In this document: positions 47,353-58,440 of the stretch, piece after piece
Layout of the letters: every line of letters starts with the position of its first letter
Numbering within the stretch: position 1 is the first letter of the stretch
NCBI RefSeq assembly: GCF_017591425.1
Contig: NW_024465885.1
Coordinates: 35,100,501-35,164,500, forward strand
DNA from: Ochotona curzoniae
Taxonomy: Eukaryota > Chordata > Mammalia > Lagomorpha > Ochotonidae
Length of the DNA stretch: 64,000 nucleotides
Reading direction: 5' to 3'
The notes under the pieces: model-generated
The model's database searches: none
Seen by the model: only the letters and a program-made list of their open reading frames with translations
Told to the model about the DNA's origin: nothing
Made by a program: the position numbers and the translations under genes

Positions 47353-47580
47353 ACAAATCAACATTCTAGGAGAAAGTCATTGGAAGCAGAATGTTTCTGC
47401 TGTCAGAGTGAATCACATTGATAAATCAGTGCCAGGTTGCCAGGCTAAAACATGGTAAGGAGATATACAGATTGATTCATGTGTTCATTATCCTGCCAAA
47501 TGCATGTGGAACAGATTCTAATTGCCATCCCAAATGCTAGCAGCTGGGGGTGCAATAATGACATTTTAAATCAGTAGTTA

Positions 47581-47627
47581 CTGATTTATTCCGTAATTTA
47601 TTATTTATTACTGAATTATTCCGTAAT
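47581..47627 (+). repeat. 30-bp tandem duplication
   Basis: 'ctgatttattccgtaat' (47581-47597) and 'ctgaattattccgtaat' (47611-47627) differ by one base. Confidence 0.8.
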
Positions 47628-47639
47628 GACTTTTACTTG

Positions 47640-48340
47640 GAAGTCAGAATCACACATAAGATAAAAGGGAAATCCATGGATTAGGCAAAAGACGGGATCA
47701 TGAATTACAGAGCAGGGGTGCTAGCCATTGGAAAAACAAGCGAAGTTCATTTAAAAGGATTTCCATGCTTCAGTTCTGTGAAGAGACTTGCATGGCAGGG
47801 TCATCAAATAGAGGTCAAGTAGAAAGTTAACCTGAGATGTGAGCACATAGAAGAACACACAGAAACCTACAGGCCAGAAGTGAAAACTGAGCTTGGTTTG
47901 AAGGATCATTCCCCAAACAACTTTCAGCGTAGAAGCATGTTTGAGTCGAGAGGGAAGAAACAGATTCAGTTGAGGGGAAGAGTGTCATTGTTTATCATTT
48001 TTAGGAGATGGATAACATAAGGGAAGGATGAAAGCCAGTTTCACATCACCAGCTGTAGTGGCCAAAATGAAACGATGTTTTGTCCTTTACAGTGTCCTCT
48101 GGATGACCATTAGGAAGTTACTTATACAGGAGTAACATCTGCAGAAATTTCCGAGAAAAATTGGTGAACATTTTTAGATTTAAAAGGTAATTGTTATCAT
48201 TAAGAGCTCTGAAACCATCTTACTAAATTGAAAACACACACCAAAGAACTATCAAGAGTAAAGCAATGTTCTATTACATAATTTTGAATAGATCAAGGAA
48301 AAATGCATATATGACTTAGGTGGAATTGCATCATTACTTC
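47640..48340. other. Unassigned intergenic
   Basis: No gene or repeat recognised. Confidence 0.45.
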
Positions 48341-48344
48341 TTCC

Positions 48345-48606
48345 TCAACAGTGAGTTCTGTCCACTGCTCCACTCCCCAAATGGTTGCATCAGCCAGAGC
48401 TGATGTGAAGCCAGGAGTCAGTATCTTCTTACAGGTGTCCTAGCAGGGTGCAGAATCTCAAGGTTTTGGGCCATCCTTTACTGTTTACAGACCATAAACA
48501 GGGAGCTCTGTGAGAAGTGGAGCATTGGGAACACTAACCCATGCCCATATGACATCTCTATGCTTACAAGGTGAGGATTCAACCATTGAGCCATCGTATA
48601 GGGGAC
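48345..48606 (-). mobile_element. CSINE, minus strand, tail missing
   Basis: 'cactgctccactccccaaat', 'gagctgatgtgaagccagga', 'ataaacagggagctctgtga', 'atgcccatatgacatctcta', head 'ccattgagccatcgtatagg'. The A-rich tail side is lost. Confidence 0.85.
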
Positions 48607-48894
48607 TGCAGTGCACATATCTTAATGAATGCTAAGTTAAAACAAAATGTATAAAATGGTGTCACTGAGATAAGTCAGAAAATATAAATGTGAAATAGGT
48701 TATAAATTTCTTAAAGTTTCTCAATGTGATTTAAGTACAGTAGAAAATTATATTTTTACATAATTCACTGCATTTATAATAATGATGATGTGGCAGGAGT
48801 GCTGAAATTTAATGTTCAATTAGTCTCAATTTCATAGTTTCCTATCAACTCTCATGTTATCTGGGCTCAGTGTACTGCTTTCTCTTTTCTTCTC

Positions 48895-49232
48895 TTTTCT
48901 TTTTTTAGCTTCTAGATTTTTTATTGGAAACTCAGGTACACAGAGAGGAGGAGAGACAGAAAGGGAGAACTTTTGTCCATCGATTTACTCCTCAGTAGGC
49001 CGCATCAGCCAGAGCTGCGTTGATTCAAACTCAGGAGTCCAGACCCTTCCAGTCTCCCAGGTTAGGTGCAGGGTCACAAGGCTTCAGGTCATCCTGGACT
49101 GCTTTCCCAGGCAACAAGCAGGGAGATGGATGGGAATCGGGGCCTGGTTAGAACAGGGAGATGGATGGGAATCTGGGTTAGAACAGGTGCCCATATGTGA
49201 TCCAGGTGCATGCAAGTCTACCAAGGTGGGCC
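48895..49232 (-). mobile_element. CSINE, minus strand, with internal duplication
   Basis: Tail-side 'gattttttattggaaactca', 'gaggaggagagacagaaag', body. 'cagggagatggatgggaatc' occurs twice (49120-49139 and 49154-49173), a local tandem duplication of about 34 bp. The 168-codon plus-strand frame through it is incidental. Confidence 0.88.
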
Positions 49233-49234
49233 CT

Positions 49235-49800
49235 TCCTTTTCTTTTGTCTTATTTGTTGGCTTTTGTTTGATTTGGTCACCTAACGCTACACCTATTTCT
49301 AGTACATTTACCTTTTCTTTCGGTGAATTGCAAAACAATTTAGTAGCTACTTCACTTTGATGATTACTCTTGACTTTTAGCAAATCATGTTTGTTGCATT
49401 TCTGCTCTCAGTTGAGGTTCCCTTTCTGTTACTGCACCATGACATTCTGTTAAGTTTTACCACTATTAGATATTGAAATGTTTATCAGGCACATCATTCA
49501 TATCTAAGCACTGTGTTAAAATTGCATTTTTTGGTAATATTCACCTGATTACTTCATGAAAAAGTATATTCAGGAAATTTTTGAAAATCTTATTATTTCA
49601 GTAATATAATACATTTTGTCTGTTAAATATTTTCTTAATTATGTGTATATTTGAAAAGATGATTATAAAATTTGATGTTATTGCAAGCTACAATAATTTG
49701 AAAATGTTTTTAACTTTTTTACATATTCAAAAACAAAATTCAGACAAAGAGGAACAGGAAAATACAAATAGATTTCCCTTCAGGTTACTCACAAAAAGAC
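49235..49800. other. AT-rich intergenic
   Basis: Nothing recognised. Confidence 0.45.
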
Positions 49801-49804
49801 TTTG

Positions 49805-50010
49805 GTGTGTGGACCTGGACTAGGAATAGCCAAGAACTTCCTGTAATTCTCCTACATGAACTCAGGTTTCCAAGAGCTTCGACCATCTTGCATTCCTTCA
49901 CCAAGCACCCAGCAGGGAGATGGATTGGAAGTAGAGAAACTGGGAATCAAATTGAGGGTCATAGGATGCTGGCATTACAGGTGGTACTTAGGCTACAGCA
50001 ACACAATATG
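49805..50010 (-). mobile_element. Old CSINE, minus strand
   Basis: 'agccaagaacttcctgtaat', 'catgaactcaggtttccaag', 'cagggagatggattggaagt', ending 'ctacagcaacacaatatgga'. Confidence 0.65.
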
Positions 50011-50014
50011 GACC

Positions 50015-50670
50015 CTTATCGTAGAACATTTTATTGCAAGCATATGCAAAATGACTTTAGTCTATCCGTACACAAATCACCAAATGGATTCATCTGCTAA
50101 ACTTCATTTGGTGGTGAACGTTTGTTTGTCTTTCAGAGGAGTATCTTCTCATGATTTGTCAGTTGGCTAAGGTAAAGAATTTTATTCTAGTGTTGTTCCC
50201 TTATAATATTAATCTCCTTATGAGGATTAAATCTTACCACATCATGTGAAACTAATTACAATAACCATCGCCCTCCCCTTTATCTGAAGTATTAATTCCC
50301 ACTGTATTATTTGCCCACAGCAATCATGGTCTGAATATATTAAGTTGAAAATTCTATAAATACATAACCCATAAGTTTTAAATTCAACACTCGTAGAAAT
50401 TGTGTGACGAAATCTCTCACAGATCTTTGTCCACCTGGGATACAAATCACGGACTTATGCAATCTCTGAACTCTGCCCACATCACTAGAGTACTGGTAAT
50501 TCAGTGGCTAGCTTGGTTACTAGATGGTCACTGCATCACTGTGCTTTTGTTTATTCATAATCTCAACTGTAAGAATACTGACACATGACATAAATTAATG
50601 AGAACCCCAAAGCTAATTTATTTTTCTAAATAATTAAATATTCTCTACCTAATTAGCAAGAGAAAAGATA
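50015..50670. other. AT-rich intergenic
   Basis: Nothing recognised. Confidence 0.45.
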
Positions 50671-50678
50671 ATATATGG

Positions 50679-51130
50679 TATCTGGGTCCCGGAGTCACGG
50701 CACCAAATATCTGGGTTCCTTGTCCCGCAAGCAAGACCCCGATACGGTAAAGATTCTTTGAAAAGTTTATTACTGGTGACTTCAAGGGTAGCGGCAAAGC
50801 AGTTACACCAGTTGTAAGATTTGTTGCAGCAAGACTTCAAGCGTAGCAGCAAAGCAGAAGCAGTTGCAGCCTAGCACTAGCGATAGCCTTGAAGTCCCCC
50901 TGGGGGAATCTCCTTTTAACCATTTTTTACCCACAACTTTTTTTACATAGCACAAATCAATCCATACACAGCTCCTCACATCATGCGGCAAGCACACCAA
51001 TCATGACTTAGGTCATGTAGCTTCCCTGCGTGCTCAGCCCAATCCTCATAACTTCCCAAAACCTGTTTACCAACTTTGTGCCACGAAGCAATGATGAACA
51101 AGCACCATCTTTGAGGCACAGCTCTCCACA
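50679..51130 (-). mobile_element. Endogenous retrovirus-type LTR with tRNA-His-like primer-binding sequence
   Basis: On the minus strand the LTR starts TGTGGAGAGCTGTGCC (51130) and ends ...GGAACCCA (50712), 419 bp with TG...CA ends. It has AATAAA at plus 50769-50774 in antisense. Six bases past the CA the minus strand reads TGGTGCCGTGACTCC (plus 50691-50705), matching the complement of the tRNA-His 3' end at 14 of 15 positions, as I recall that tRNA. ATATGG occurs on both sides of the whole segment (50673-50678 and 51131-51136). Non-coding; no gag, pol or env sequence adjoins it. It is either a solo LTR whose end includes this motif or an LTR plus a remnant leader. Confidence 0.7.
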
Positions 51131-51139
51131 ATATGGGTT

Positions 51140-53610
51140 TTCTCAGATCAATGTTACATTAATTTTGTTGATCTCTTATTGTACCTAACAGATAAGTTTC
51201 ATCATAAAATGTAAGTATAGGAAAAATATGCTATATGTAAAGTTTTTAATTATTATGTTTTCCCATATCTTGGAGTCCTTGAATTATGCCCCTGTGGGGA
51301 AGGACTTCTCTCTGTCTAAAAGTTATTTCCACTTCATGAAATTTCATTGATGGATAACATTTCAGTAGTTGAATTTTGAGGGTAAATAAAGATGCTAACC
51401 ATCACAACAGTAAATATTTCAGTGAGTGGTTTACTTATCTAGTTTTGACAATTTCAAAGAAGAAAAAAATAAATCATGCCATGTTGAAATTAAGAAATTC
51501 TTTTCCTACAGAGACATTGTTGAGAAAATGAAAAAAGTAGCATGGATGTTGTAGCACAGTAAGTGAATTCGCCATTAGCATCCCATATAATACATTAGAG
51601 TAGTAACTTGAGGCCCACATACTTCTCTTTAGATTCACATCAATAACTTCCGGAAGATTTTGTTTTTAAATCATTTTGCGGGTTGTGGTTTTCAACCACA
51701 TTTTGAAATGTAAAATTTGGAGAAAGACAATCACATATACTTAAAATTGAGATATAATAGATCAAAAATAATCTCTGAAATAATATTCCACTTATCAGGT
51801 AATAAATGTGATATTTTTACTTTTTGTTATATATTATGATTAGTTACAAATTCATCCTGTGACTATAAAGTGGATTAAATATATGTTTTTGTAAAAATTA
51901 TTGAAAAGAAAAGAAGGGAGGGAGGAAGGGAGATGAGAAGGAATGTGATTAGAGAGAGATATGTGGTTATAAGAATTGTACTTGGAAACTCCATGAGATC
52001 TGTTCTATTTGTATTGAAAAAAATTCACATTCAAAGTGAACACAGCAAGTATGCTTTCACAGATAGTATTTATACTTTTGAGGCAATAAGAAAACCTGAA
52101 CTTAAAACTTTATCATCAAACTCAAACACAATTCTGTACAGGTATTAGAGGCCAGAGCAGGATAGACAAGCACTGTCAGTAATTAACACTTCTGGGAATA
52201 GCATCAAACCAGAGTTACATTTGAGTTGGAGGAGAAATATCTCAGTGTCCTAGAATTTGGAGTAAGACATTTTTGTGCTCTCTCTTTGAGGTCCCCAGTG
52301 GAATGTAGCTCCAGTTACTATAGAAATAAACTGCTCATTAAGGTCGTCTTTATTTTTTCTCTTTTCTTCCCTGTCTTACCTGTACAATCCCTTATTGTTG
52401 TTCTCCAAATCCCCCGCACCCCATTAAATTTATGCACAACAATTCTTGTATGAAATGCTTTTCTAAATTTAAAGTATAAAGTGGAATGATAGTCATACAC
52501 AAAGCTATGTTGTTGTGGGGTATTTGTATGAATTTGTATTCTCTGAGAAATATTAATGCCTCAAACACAGTTAATGTGTTAGCCTGAGTCCTTGTATACA
52601 TAATCATACATTTATGTAATAAAATGAACAAAAACAAGCTCTACAAATTTATATTTAACAAACTAAATCAATGTTTTCTAAGATAAATGCATTACGTGTG
52701 TTTTAGTTATATAGTGAATCATTTTGGATAAACATGTTTATCTATTATGTGTATCCCTGTCCTTTTATATTCATTGATTATTTGTATTTAAGTATGATAA
52801 TTATGTTTAATTGTGATTAACTTGAGTTTTGTAAATGCTTTATTGTTCCTTACAATGGGACTCCAATGAATTGAGCCATAAACAAATGGTAACATTGAAA
52901 ATCAGGACACAAACAGGACTGTATTGCTAGCAGATATTTTGCTTGCACTTATTTTCTGTTCAGGTCAAAAATGTCACTGAGTCTTTAATTCTGTCAGTAT
53001 ATGATGTGTACTGATTCTCAACCATTTTCTCCAAACATAATTCTTGCTTCGATTTGAGGAAAGAAATAGTCATAATGTTATTAGCAACTGTAAACTAGGT
53101 GGGCAATGACCACAGCAGAATTTTAATAAATAGCTCAGGTATATTTGCAGCAGGCATATGGCAAAACTGACTTTTCACATCAACTTTTGAATTATTCCGA
53201 GTTCATTTCAGTTCTCTTCATTCAGCTGCATTATCACCAAATCCCAGAATTTATACTAACAATGTAAAGCGAAACTAGGTACATAAGTTTACATAATTTA
53301 CACTGAGATTGCAGAGATAGTTAGGGAAGGGGACCCCACTGATGTTTCCTTACCCTCCACCTTGAGTCTGTCTCTAGATGCAATACTGAAAAGGAGATCA
53401 ACAGAGATAAATCATGACAATTGCTCCATAATTCTGAATATAATAATTACTGTTTTATTTTGGGGGCCCATTGAAATATGGCAAAACTACAGATGAAACT
53501 ACAGGGTATAACTTAGATGTGTTTCTATGTGATTTGATGGGCAATATTGTTCCTATTTCAGCAATGTTAGGTTGACAAGGAGAAGAAGGAGAAGAGGAAG
53601 AACAGGAGTA
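51140..53610. other. AT-rich intergenic
   Basis: 51540-51650 has a weak plus-strand SINE head ('gttgtagcacagtaagtgaa', 'ttagcatcccatataata'). A purine-rich patch (gggagggaggaagggaga) lies at about 51915-51932. No gene supported. Confidence 0.45.
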
Positions 53611-53615
53611 GAAGT
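53578..53615 (+). repeat. GA-rich purine tract
   Basis: Imperfect AGGAGAAGA units on the plus strand immediately upstream of a SINE. Confidence 0.75.
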
Positions 53616-53617
53616 GG

Positions 53618-53935
53618 TCTTCAGTGTTGTGCCATAAGACATTAAGTTAGTGCCTGTCACACTCGGCCTCGTTTGGGTGCTGGTTTGTTCCAGATTGCAT
53701 CTTTTCTGATCTAGCTCTCACCTAGTCTGCCTGGAAAGCAACAAAAGAGGGCCTAGGTACTTGGACACCTGCAGCCACATGCTAGCCTCAGATGTAGCCC
53801 ATGGCTCCCGGCTTTGATCTGGCCCATGTCTCAGTGTTACAGCCATTTTCAGAGTAAAAAAGCAGATCTTTTTCTCTGTGTAACTCTGAATTTCCAATAA
53901 ATAAATATGCAGCTAATAAAAAAAAAAAACTGAAG
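53618..53935 (+). mobile_element. Old rabbit-like CSINE
   Basis: 'cctgtcacactcggcctcgt', 'aagagggcctaggtacttgg', 'cacctgcagccacatgctag', 'ctctgtgtaactctgaattt', 'ccaataaataaatatgca' and an A tail. The 'gtgtaactctgaatttcc' ending marks the older subfamily. Confidence 0.8.
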
Positions 53936-53939
53936 GCAA

Positions 53940-54690
53940 AATTCCTGTGTAGATATCCTGTTTCTTACATTCAGCTAATGCCAGAATATTCAGATGCATT
54001 TGCTACTCTGGAGTATTTTGTTTCTAGTCAAAAACAAAAATTCTGAAATGCAACGAAGAGAAAAAGAAAATTAGTGGTAGCACAGAAAAAGAATCATTAG
54101 GTTTATAAGACACTAGATTCGAGAGCTTTAGATTATTTCAAATACGTCCAAAGGACCCCTGATGGATGCTGCACTTCTATGTGACAGGAATGACTATGTC
54201 AAGGATTCTATGAATTCCAAAATTAACAAAACAGTGAAACACAAATGCTCATGCTCAACTGACATTAAAAGTCACTGTCTCTAATGGCAAATAATGACTA
54301 AACCAATTTACCTAGGCTTTCCTGTAAAAGTCTCCTATTAGAATTTTCTTAATTTCCATATAGACTCTTTTAATTTACTGTAGAGAGGAAAATGGGACAA
54401 AAATACACAGAAAGATTTGTCTATTTCTTCCCACTCATGGCACATTTTTAAAATGTGTTCCAAATAAATTACATTGTAGCTTTTCCCTGTTTATTTTTCT
54501 TCATGGTTTTCTAGCATCATTTCAGTGTAATGAACATTAGTCCATTGTACTCCTAGACATGATCATCTGCTGTTCCACTGTTTCTTTTTCCACCTCAATG
54601 AAAACCACTACATTCATTACAACAGGAAAAACAAAACTATTTGGATCATTATCTGATACCAAGTGACTGAACAAATTTCATTCAGTCAGA
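53940..54690. other. AT-rich intergenic
   Basis: Nothing recognised. Confidence 0.45.
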
Positions 54691-54694
54691 AAAA

Positions 54695-55020
54695 AGTTAC
54701 CTAGAGGGCCTGAAGCAAAGGCTCAGCGATTAAATCTTCACCTTGCAGGTGGTAAGATGCCAGATAGGCACTGGTTCATGTCCTGGCTGCATCACTTCCC
54801 ATCCAGCTCCCTGCTTATAGCCTGGGAAAACAGTGGAGGATGGCCCAAATACTTGGGATCCTGCACCCACATGGGCAGCCTGTAAGAAGCTCTAAGCTGC
54901 TGGGTTCTGATCAGTTGACCTCCAGTTGTCCAGGCAACTTGAGGAGTGAAACAGTGCCTGGAAAATCTTTCTCTCTTCCTGGCCTCTCTATCTAAATCCT
55001 CATTTTGAATGAAACAAAGA
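54695..55020 (+). mobile_element. CSINE upstream of AAAG microsatellite
   Basis: Head 'gagggcctgaagcaaaggct', 'tccatccagctccctgctta'-type body, 'acccacatgggcagcctgta', CT region, and a tail that passes into the AAAG repeat. Confidence 0.88.
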
Positions 55021-55030
55021 CAGAAACAAT

Positions 55031-55034
55031 GAAG

Positions 55035-55117
<83 letters not shown>

Positions 55118-55166
55118 AAAAAAGAAAGAAAAGAAAGGAAGGAAGGAAGGAAGGAAGGAAGGGTGA

Positions 55167-55238
<72 letters not shown>

Positions 55239-55250
55239 AAGAAAGAAAGA
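55031..55250 (+). repeat. (AAAG)n microsatellite with internal (GGAA)n block
   Basis: About 220 bp of GAAA units with a GGAA block at 55136-55163 and a short GAGA patch at 55228-55238. The 163-codon minus-strand frame over it encodes only a Ser/Phe/Leu repeat and is an artefact. Confidence 0.95.
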
Positions 55251-55259
55251 CTTAAATAT

Positions 55260-55720
55260 AATTGACATTGGGTCCTGAAACATAACCTTTCATAAATATT
55301 TCAAATATTTGCTAATGGTACAATCAAAGAGTACATATACACACTCACAGAAACACAAATTATGGTGCGACTTTTTTTTTTAATATTATTTACATAGATG
55401 AGAGGGATTCATGCTCATTTGAATCTCCAGTTAGGGTATGGAGGGAGGGTTGAGGCATGGAGGAAGGTATGTGGGACAAATGTCTCAGTTTTTTTTTTTT
55501 TTTCTCTTTTGTCCACAGTGCAGTTAAGGGGCTGGGGCTGGGGAGACTCCTTGCTATGAAATAGCATAAGCACCAAGGGATAGGAGCAGTCATTAATGAT
55601 GCCTTAAAAACTATGATGTAGGGAACTGTGTTCTGAGGGTGTTACTTGAGCTGTTTGGATAGCTTTATTACATTGTTAGCTTCATTCTACCATGGTTGAG
55701 AAAATCTTTGCAAGGTCTAC
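55260..55720. other. Unassigned block with poly(T) runs
   Basis: T runs at 55373-55382 and 55489-55503. 55440-55470 is G-rich ('gagggagggttgaggcatgg'), faintly like an L1 tail. Not assigned. Confidence 0.35.
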
Positions 55721-55726
55721 TTACAG

Positions 55727-56064
55727 GGCCCGGCGCGGTGGCGCAAGTGGTTAAAGGTCCTTGCCTTGCACGCCCGGAAGCCCATATGGACTCCGGTTCT
55801 AATCCCGGAAGCCCCGCTTCCCTTCCAGCTCCCTGCCTGTGGCCCGGGAAAGCAGCCCAGGACGGCCCAAAGCCATGGGACCCTGCACCCGCGCGGGAGA
55901 CCCGGAAGAGGCTCCTGGCTTCGGATCGGCATAGTATCGGCCCGTTGCGCTCACTTGGGGAGTGAATCATCGGACGGAAGATCTTCCTCTCTATCTCTCC
56001 TCTCTGTATATCCGCCTTTCCAATAAAAAAATAATAAAAATAAATCTTTAAAAAAAAAAAAAAA
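55727..56064 (+). mobile_element. Full-length, youngest-looking CSINE with perfect target-site duplication
   Basis: Head gggcccggcgcggtggcgca, intact B box ggttctaatcc (55796-55806), CpG-rich body, tail AATAAAAATAAATCTTT then A(16). Perfect 15-bp duplication aaggtctacttacag at 55712-55726 and 56065-56079. Retained CpGs, a long pure A tail and intact promoter boxes make it the least decayed copy in the window. Confidence 0.97.
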
Positions 56065-56153
56065 AAGGTCTACTTACAGACTAAGTCTACCTTAACGCAC
56101 CCAAAGATACATGCATGTGTTGCAAAGCTTGGCCCAGAGAGTGGTTCAACCTT

Positions 56154-56804
56154 TATAGGGTCCGTGCAGTGGGTGTTGAGGACATGGAGGTGTGAAGAGA
56201 ACTGTTCCATTGCAGGGAGGGCAACAAGGAATTTCTAGCTGCATGGTAGAACTCAGCAGATGTCTCTATAACCACCTGAAGGCATTTCCACATCCCTCTC
56301 CAAGCACACCAGACAATACAGCTGAGAATTCTGTAATCTGTTTAGGCATTGTCTGCCTCTGCAGAGTTGGTCTTTATTATCAACGTGAGCTTGGAATTCG
56401 ATGTTGCTGATACCATCTTAGCAAAAGGGCCTTTTACAATTCATGCTGTCTCTGTCTCTGTCTCTGCTGTCCCCATTAACCATCCTTGATCTCTAGCCCC
56501 CTACTTCTGTGACACATTTCCTGCCTTGACCAACTATTGAGAACTTCCTGACCACAGGATCAGGATGGATAACATCCTGCTTTACGATGAAACAAATGGC
56601 AGAATTATCTTTGGAAACGCCAACTTGACCATGACATAGAAAGTCTGTGTCAGAGTTTGTGACTGCTTCTATATAAATAAAGGGACAGCTTTCTTGCATT
56701 GTCCATTATCATCCTAGATTTGTAGTGATCCATTTCTTTCCTCTTTGCACCTCATCCACACACCCTTCTCGAGTCCCGAATTCGGCTGGAGATAGACTCT
56801 GGCA
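56154..56804 (+). mobile_element. Endogenous retrovirus-type LTR, same family as 23.8 kb
   Basis: The 5' 110 bp aligns collinearly with 23813-23960. Downstream are a 'tctgtctctgtctctgctgt' stretch, a TATAAATAAA element at about 56672-56681 that could supply a poly(A) signal, and a pyrimidine-rich U5-like end 'tttctttcctctttgcacc', finishing near 'gactctggca'. No intact retroviral gene follows. The 3' limit is inferred. Confidence 0.5.
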
Positions 56805-56899
56805 CAACCCATTTTGCTTTCCATCTTCTGATAAAGCATTTGATGTCCTCTCTTGTCCTGTATGACCTGATTGTCACATCTCACATGTGCTTCTGGGTA

Positions 56900-58440
56900 T
56901 GCAGCCCACTGTACAGACATCAGCAACTGAGAATTCCAGTCTCAACACATGCACTCCAAGATTGGATCATGTATGTTGTAATTTTCCCTGTGTCCGGACT
57001 TTGACTCTAGCCATGTCGTTAGGGATTCCCCCAAGAAATCTTGCAAGAGGTACCTCAAACTTGAATCTTGGATGTGCCAGCCAGTGTAAGGTCATGTTCA
57101 GTCTGCGCTGTGCACTGGCCAATACTCACTAGCCAACACTCTAGCTCAATAGTTACAGCTGCCTGCTCAGTTCAACTGCCAGCCATCTCATATGAACTGA
57201 TGGGTGCTGTGGCCTATGGCTTCCCAACCTGCCATAGGCTTGATGTTCATGCAAAGCAACAGGTGCAATGGCCTAGTCAGTATGACAACCAAAAATTTCT
57301 ACCAGACCCACCCTCAGTACAGGTTTTTGCATGTGCTGGTACATGCCATGACCTAATCCACTTTTTGAATCATACTATTTGATTATCCTGTACATCCATG
57401 GGTTGTGTAGGTTAGCTCAGCCCATTCTACCCCAGATCTGACCTGCATATCTGCCAATGGGCGATACTACCTTGATCAGCCTAGCCTGCTCCCAGCCCTT
57501 ATTCTCATGTTCACAGCTGGTAGCCACAGCATAGCAGAAGAGTAGCCGCAGTTCCCTTACCGAGCCTGATCCCAGCCACAGATCTAACACCTACCAGGGG
57601 GCACTGTGGCATGATTTGTACCCAGTCCCAGCACTCGCCAGTGGGTATTGCAGCCTTGCCATCTAATCTGTATCCATATTGTCTCTTCTGCATACTGGCA
57701 GGTATGGCAACCTAGTCCATGCTTGGCAATCCCTAGACACTGACACTACCACTTCTAGCTCTCACACTCAGCAACAGAAGCAAAGACTGAGAAAGCGTGT
57801 CCCTGAAGTAATGATACCAGTCCCACTCCTAGCCCCAGGTCTTGTGGATGTCAGTAAAAGCTACAACTAAGTCTGAAATGATCCACTTCCAATCTTGGCA
57901 TTTATCAGCAGGTGTTATAGCCTGGCTTAGCCTGGCCCCTAGTTTCAGCTTTTGCTGATGGGTACAGCGTATTAGCCTAGGCTGGCCCATCCCTAACCCT
58001 CATGTGAAGTGACAGATTTTGATATTCAGTCCATCCTGGCAGGCACTGTATCGCAGCTTTTGTTGGTGCAGTACATGCTATAACTGGCCCAGTCCTCCCA
58101 ACCCTCAGCTCTAATTCACACATACATTGATGGATTCTGGAGCCCAGCCTGACCCAGTCTGCTGCCAGACCTGCTTTTTGCACTTATCAGTTGGAGCTGC
58201 AGCCTAGCAGGGGAGTCCTCCAAGTTTCCTTATCAGACCTGCTCCCAGTTTTGGATTTCAAGTGTGACAGTGGGTACTTCAGTCCACACTAACATGAGCA
58301 GCCCATAATCCTGGAACTCAACAGTGTATACTGCAGGCTGGCTCGGCCTGTTCCACAACCATTCTGCCTCTTGTGAGCACCAGCAAATGCTGAGATATGT
58401 CTCACCCCCAAATCCAACCCACAAACATGCCAACAAGTGC
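56900..58440. repeat. Degenerate tandem array, 50-80 bp units
   Basis: Recurrent phrase of the type 'gccagtgggtattgcagcc': near 57200, 57258, 57397, 57450, 57592, 57638, 57697, 57905, 57954, 58128, 58186 and 58320, with spacing about 46-81 bp. C-rich spacers resemble 'cccagcctgaccc'. GC-richer than its surroundings. Same type as 26.46-27.98 kb. Confidence 0.6.

Noticed and set aside
48854..49360. 168-codon plus-strand open frame
   Set aside because: Mostly antisense SINE sequence with an internal duplication; no domain.
54792..55283. 163-codon minus-strand open frame
   Set aside because: It is the translation of the AAAG microsatellite (Ser-Phe-Phe-Leu repeats) and the adjoining SINE.
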